Below, in pieces: positions 14,519 to 17,784 of a stretch of DNA of 17,784 nucleotides. How positions within the stretch are numbered: the stretch's first letter is position 1; each line of letters starts with the position of its first letter. Both the position numbers and the translations under genes were made by a program. The notes under the pieces were generated by a model. The model was not told where the DNA came from. It saw nothing but the letters and a program-made list of their open reading frames with translations, and searched no databases. The stretch comes from Thermoprotei archaeon (GTDB taxonomy: Archaea; Thermoproteota; Methanomethylicia; Nezhaarchaeales; WYZ-LMO8). The stretch spans positions 1-17,784 of the forward strand of contig QMSF01000003.1 of the NCBI GenBank assembly GCA_003649565.1, given 5' to 3'.

Positions 14519-15335
14519 TCTTATCAGGTTTAGCCACCTCAATTAACCTACGTATTTTCTCATTGTGCTCCTCTCTTAGAGGACAAGTTTTACATAACAA
14601 TGCGAGCCATTCTACGCTTAAATATTTTTCATGATACAGATCTCTAGCTAATCTAGCCTCGTCCTCTGTGAGTTCTTCTTCAAGAAGCTCGCTTATACCT
14701 AGCCTAGATTTAGCCTCGCTAAGTATAGCCTCTTCAACATCTGCAATCGAAACTTCTTGCCTAGCTTCTAGGCTTAAAGTCGTAACGCGCTCCCTAATTG
14801 AGCCAACAGCCTTATCTATTAACTTCTCGCCTGAAACATTAAGCACTACACTCAAGACGTCTATATTGGAGTTGACGAGCAAGCATCCATGAACTAAGAC
14901 TCTGTCATTCCGTATAGTACCAGCTAAACCGGCAACCTTTCTTGAACCTACGACGATATCATTTATGGGCTTAAAGGACGCATTTACACCAACACTTTTC
15001 AGTGCATCAGATACTATTTCACCTACAATTTCAAACATTCGTGCTAAATCCCTATTCGTGGCCTTAAACATAAAGGTGAAGTTGAGATTCCCCAAGTCGT
15101 GATATACAGCTCCACCACCAGTAAATCGACGAACTACTCGAACCTTCAGCTCTAAAGCTTTGTCATAATTCACCTCAGACAATGGGCATTGGAATCTCCC
15201 GATGACCACTGTATTATTATTGCGCCAAAAACGTATAAGCCCCTCACAATCAAGGGTTCTGAATAGCGCTTCTTCAATAGCTAAATTAAAATTAGGATTT
15301 TCAGGTTCTTCGACTCTTAGAAGCCTCCATACCAT
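14511..15335 (-). CDS. lplA: Lipoate-protein ligase A, catalytic subunit
   Basis: Attaches lipoate to lysines of 2-oxoacid dehydrogenase E2 subunits or glycine-cleavage H protein, using ATP. It is 274 aa. Family motifs are VVRRFTGGGAVYHDLGNLNFTF (residues 67-88) and the catalytic lysine at 133 in SRKVAGLAG, followed by the HGCLLV strand. The C-terminal 35 residues add a LLCKTCPLREEHNEKIRR stretch with two cysteines that is not part of the core as I know it. The small C-terminal domain is encoded by the next gene, overlapping by 8 nt. The gene starts 24 nt after ATPase subunit E on the same strand, so it may be co-transcribed with the ATPase stator genes, an unusual pairing. Confidence 0.93.
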   Translation of the reverse strand: MVWRLLRVEEPENPNFNLAIEEALFRTLDCEGLIRFWRNNNTVVIGRFQCPLSEVNYDKALELKVRVVRRFTGGGAVYHDLGNLNFTFMFKATNRDLARMFEIVGEIVSDALKSVGVNASFKPINDIVVGSRKVAGLAGTIRNDRVLVHGCLLVNSNIDVLSVVLNVSGEKLIDKAVGSIRERVTTLSLEARQEVSIADVEEAILSEAKSRLGISELLEEELTEDEARLARDLYHEKYLSVEWLALLCKTCPLREEHNEKIRRLIEVAKPDKNG

Positions 15336-15359
15336 CTTTTTCAGCCTTGTCTCTCTGCG

Positions 15360-15998
15360 TTACTCTGCAAATAACTGCTTAGCAACTTCAACTCTCAAGT
15401 TCTTCCATTTTCTTTCAAGTATGCCTTCAACTGTATAGTCAACTTCAATTCCCGTTTCAATGGACTTAGCTATAAGCCCACCGACAAAGCTCCCTACATC
15501 GCTTGAAAGCCTTAACTCTACAGGTTTTTTAAGCTCTTGACTTAACTCGCTAGCTATAGCATTTAAATCCAGACCTAACTCCAAGTCTCTTTTGTTAAGC
15601 TTTATCTCTATCACTCCACCTCCAAGAACCCTTATAGCCTCTTTCAGCATTTCTACAAGCCTAGCCTTGTATTCCTCAGTTCCTACGATGTTTTGTATGC
15701 GCTTCTTCGCCTCCTCAACAACATCCTCTATTAACTTCTCCTTATAATCCAATACCTTCCTAAAGGCATCCATGCGGGCTTTTGCTACTTCACTTCTCTT
15801 CTTCCTAAGCGCTTCTTCTCTCTCCTTTCTTATGATCTCCGAAGCCTCGGCTTCCGCCTTACTCTTTGCTTCATCCACTGCCTTTTTTATGATGCTATCT
15901 GCCTTCTCCTTAGCCTTAGAAATGATCTTTTGAGCTTCCTCCTCAGCATTCTTCGTGATTGTCTCAACAAGCCTATCTAAATTGCCAACAGTTGACAT
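15360..15998 (-). CDS. atpE: A/V-type ATPase subunit E (peripheral stalk)
   Basis: Forms the outer stator stalk with subunit H, linking the A1 head to the membrane part of the ion-pumping or ATP-synthesizing complex. It is 212 aa. The first 110 residues are a long Ala/Glu/Lys coiled coil (KNAEEEAQKIISKAKEKADS). A globular domain follows, with ELRLSSDVGSFVGGLI and the typical ending KWKNLRVEVAKQLFAE. I chose ATG 15998 because a perfect GGAGGT lies 7 nt upstream; GTG 16013 is a less good alternative. It follows subunit H by 14 nt. LplA follows 24 nt later. Confidence 0.94.
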   Translation of the reverse strand: MSTVGNLDRLVETITKNAEEEAQKIISKAKEKADSIIKKAVDEAKSKAEAEASEIIRKEREEALRKKRSEVAKARMDAFRKVLDYKEKLIEDVVEEAKKRIQNIVGTEEYKARLVEMLKEAIRVLGGGVIEIKLNKRDLELGLDLNAIASELSQELKKPVELRLSSDVGSFVGGLIAKSIETGIEVDYTVEGILERKWKNLRVEVAKQLFAE

Positions 15999-16012
15999 GT
16001 CTCTTACCTCCA

Positions 16013-16336
16013 CTAAGGCTTTAACATTTCAGTTACTATCAACTCCACGGCTTTCTCAAAGTTCTTAGATGCTGTTCTCTTAAGGCTTTCAACTTCATTT
16101 TTCACATGATCCTCGATGCTCTTGATTTCGTTTACTGTCTCCTCTTCAATCCTCTTAACTTCCTCTTCAGCAGTCCTCCTCGCTTTTTCCAGAATCTCCT
16201 CATAGACTTTCTTAGCCAATTCTTGCGCCTTTGTTACAGCCTCAGCCTCAATCCTCTTCGCCTCCTCATAAGCATTGTCTATTATCCTTCTCGCCTCTCT
16301 TTCAGCTTCTAATATACGGCTTAAGACTTCATCCAC
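16013..16336 (-). CDS. ahaH: A/V-type ATPase subunit H (peripheral stalk)
   Basis: The partner of subunit E in the right-handed stator coiled coil. It is 107 aa and almost entirely helical, with the hendecad-like Ala/Glu/Arg pattern EAEREARRIIDNAYEEAKRI repeating through the first 60 residues, and a C-terminal KAVELIVTEMLKP end that matches the family. The start is GTG 16336 with GGGGGT about 7 nt upstream. The gene heads the minus-strand unit H-E and diverges from subunit I. The common archaeal order H-I-K-E is not kept here. Confidence 0.85.
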   Translation of the reverse strand: MDEVLSRILEAEREARRIIDNAYEEAKRIEAEAVTKAQELAKKVYEEILEKARRTAEEEVKRIEEETVNEIKSIEDHVKNEVESLKRTASKNFEKAVELIVTEMLKP

Positions 16337-16352
16337 TTTGAAACCCCCAGAC

Positions 16353-16379
16353 CCCCTTAGACAAGCTATTTCCCCTTAG
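16353..16379 (-). repeat. Two CTAAGGGG direct repeats upstream of subunit H
   Basis: On the minus strand CTAAGGGG occurs at 16379-16372 and again at 16360-16353, 19 nt apart, between the TATA box and the start of subunit H. Possible leader or regulatory element; no known factor is implied. Confidence 0.4.
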
Positions 16380-16389
16380 CCTAGCAAAC

Positions 16390-16397
16390 TTTATAAA
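16390..16397. promoter_or_regulatory. Palindromic TATA box between subunits H and I
   Basis: TTTATAAA is palindromic and lies about 55 nt before the subunit I start and about 54 nt before the subunit H start. It would give leaders of about 30 nt on either side. It may drive both genes or only one. Confidence 0.55.
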
Positions 16398-16451
16398 TTC
16401 TTTCATTTTTAATGAAGAGCAACATGTGAGCAGCATAAGGGGCGACCTCAA

Positions 16452-17784
16452 GTGCTAACGGCGACGCCACTACTAAAGGCAAGGGTCTACGTGCATAAGG
16501 ATTACCTTGATAAGGTGCTTTTCAATTTAGGCAGAGAGAGTCTTGTGCATTTAATAGATATTAAGGATGACTTGCCTGAGGAAGTGACTAAAGGAGTTAT
16601 TAAGCCTATAGAAGTTTCTACACGTTTGTACAGGATATCAACTTTAATATCAAAGATCGATAAAATTATTTCAAGCTTAGGCTTATCACCTAAAGGCCGA
16701 TTAGAGGATTATGAGTCTGAAATTTCCAATTTCTCGATATTTGATGCCGAAGCTCTTGCGGATTCAGCTGAAAGATTCCTAACATCAGGTAATTCATCTA
16801 TAGTAGAAAGGGTCAAGAGTGACTATGGAGAGCAATTAGCTAAATTAAGCGTAGTCCTGAGGATAATAGAGTCTCTTGAGTCAGCTAAAATGAAAATGGC
16901 TGAAACCACGACAACGACGATCTTCGCTTGTTGGCTACCAAGAAGCTCGCTTAAAAGATTTATTGATGTAATTGACAGGGCTAGTAATGGAAACTATGCG
17001 ATTAAATACGAAGAACCCAAGGTATATCTCAAGGAGATACCTCATGAAAAAGCTGAAGAAAAGAGATTAGAACTTGTAAACCTAAGATTTTACATACCTA
17101 AAAAATATGTGGATAAGGTCGTTTACGCTTTAACAAGCGTAGAACATGTACTTATAGACCTAAGAGACATCCTTTATACCGAGCTTAAGGAGAAAGCTAA
17201 ACCTCTTGAACCTTCCCCTCAACTATTCAAGTTATCGTCATTATCATCAAGAATTGACGTAGTGCTTTCATCATTAGGATTAAGAGCACCTGAAGACATT
17301 AAGCCTCTTAGCCAACCCATACCAGCAGAAAAAATAAATGAAATAGATTCAATAGTTTCTTCAATCGAAAGTGAAGTCTTCTCAATACTATCCAAGCTTG
17401 AAAGCCTAAAGAAGTCTATGGAAGTAGCATCTAGAGTAGAAAGTGAAGTAGCATCTATGGCATCACCTCAAGTTCCATTGACAGAGACGATAGTACATGA
17501 TGTTAAAGGGCCTTTAAGAGTTGTCATGTTACAATTAACAGATGAAATGACAAAGTTGCAGTCACAATTAAACAAGATACGGATGGAGTATGGGGATAAG
17601 CTCATAGAATTCAAGAGAATAATTGAAGGAGCTAAACTTGTAGAAGAGAAGAAGCTTAAAATGGCTATGACAGATAATGTCGTACTGCTTCAACTCTCAG
17701 TATCTAAGGAGAAAGTAGAAAGTTTGCTATCAACAATTAAAGAAGTAACCGAAGGCAACTTTACATATAGAGAGATCGCTCCAC
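16452..17784 (+). CDS. atpI: A/V-type ATPase subunit I (3'-partial)
   Basis: The membrane-linked stator subunit (a/I) that couples proton or sodium flow to rotation. Open from GTG 16452 to the window edge (444 codons and one base), so the C-terminal membrane half is outside. The N-terminal part is cytosolic: a strand-helix lobe LLKARVYVHKDYLDKVLFNL, a coiled region SKIDKIISSLGL, a lobe FACWLPRSSLKRFIDVIDRA, then a second strand-helix unit LVNLRFYIPKKYVDKVVYAL with SRIDVVLSSLGL, further coiled coil and VVLLQLSVSKEKVESLLSTI. The two halves look alike. Upstream AAGGGG may serve as Shine-Dalgarno site. It diverges from subunits H and E. Confidence 0.88.
   Translation, partial: MLTATPLLKARVYVHKDYLDKVLFNLGRESLVHLIDIKDDLPEEVTKGVIKPIEVSTRLYRISTLISKIDKIISSLGLSPKGRLEDYESEISNFSIFDAEALADSAERFLTSGNSSIVERVKSDYGEQLAKLSVVLRIIESLESAKMKMAETTTTTIFACWLPRSSLKRFIDVIDRASNGNYAIKYEEPKVYLKEIPHEKAEEKRLELVNLRFYIPKKYVDKVVYALTSVEHVLIDLRDILYTELKEKAKPLEPSPQLFKLSSLSSRIDVVLSSLGLRAPEDIKPLSQPIPAEKINEIDSIVSSIESEVFSILSKLESLKKSMEVASRVESEVASMASPQVPLTETIVHDVKGPLRVVMLQLTDEMTKLQSQLNKIRMEYGDKLIEFKRIIEGAKLVEEKKLKMAMTDNVVLLQLSVSKEKVESLLSTIKEVTEGNFTYREIAP

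Noticed and set aside
14668..14892. Plus-strand ORF over the lipoate-ligase gene, and similar opposite-strand ORFs elsewhere
   Set aside because: Serine/leucine-rich shadow translations of well-supported genes; no Shine-Dalgarno site or family features.
1..17784. CRISPR array, insertion sequence, integrase or defence island
   Set aside because: No regularly spaced repeats, transposase, terminal inverted repeats or defence proteins were seen; the content is mostly housekeeping.

Overview
The window is archaeal. It carries aIF2-beta, NMD3, aIF1A, RIO1, a Dim2-type KH protein, A/V-type ATPase stator subunits and an Lrp/AsnC regulator. It also has a tRNA gene with encoded CCA, TATA boxes about 25-30 nt before leaderless starts, and GGTGA/GGAGG Shine-Dalgarno sites with many TTG and GTG starts. 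Gene content fits a TACK-type, probably thermophilic, archaeon. The species cannot be named from this sequence.

Left part (1-6130): the 3' end of S-adenosylhomocysteine hydrolase is followed by a compact translation and ribosome-biogenesis block. This holds aIF2-beta, a DUF424 protein, NMD3 and aIF1A on the plus strand, then RIO1 kinase on the minus strand, which is divergent from a Dim2/PNO1-like KH protein translationally coupled to methionyl-tRNA synthetase. RIO1 and the KH protein share one palindromic TATA box. Middle-left (6131-8347): a small unknown minus-strand protein, a MiaB/e-MtaB-type tRNA methylthiotransferase, and a minus-strand MIP18-family (DUF59) plus MoaD-like pair.

Middle (8450-11997): a secreted, single-pass, coiled-coil-tailed protein that resembles ribophorin I (an oligosaccharyltransferase subunit). 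It is followed by a 2x[4Fe-4S] ferredoxin, tRNA-Gln(UUG), a 41-residue Cys-rich ORF, a candidate C/D box sRNA, a family 2 glycosyltransferase and a leaderless Lrp-family regulator with two direct repeats upstream of its TATA box. The sRNA is the most interesting item. Its two guides match both sides of the 16S rRNA central core, near the 5' end and at about nt 899-908.

Right part (12076-17784): a B12-binding/radical SAM pseudogene with four in-frame stops and three frameshifts; an HD-domain protein; a minus-strand cluster of ATPase subunits H and E followed by a two-gene lipoate-protein ligase; and, divergent from H, the N-terminal part of ATPase subunit I, which runs off the end of the window. 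Three convergent gene pairs have overlapping or abutting stop codons, so the genome is very compact.
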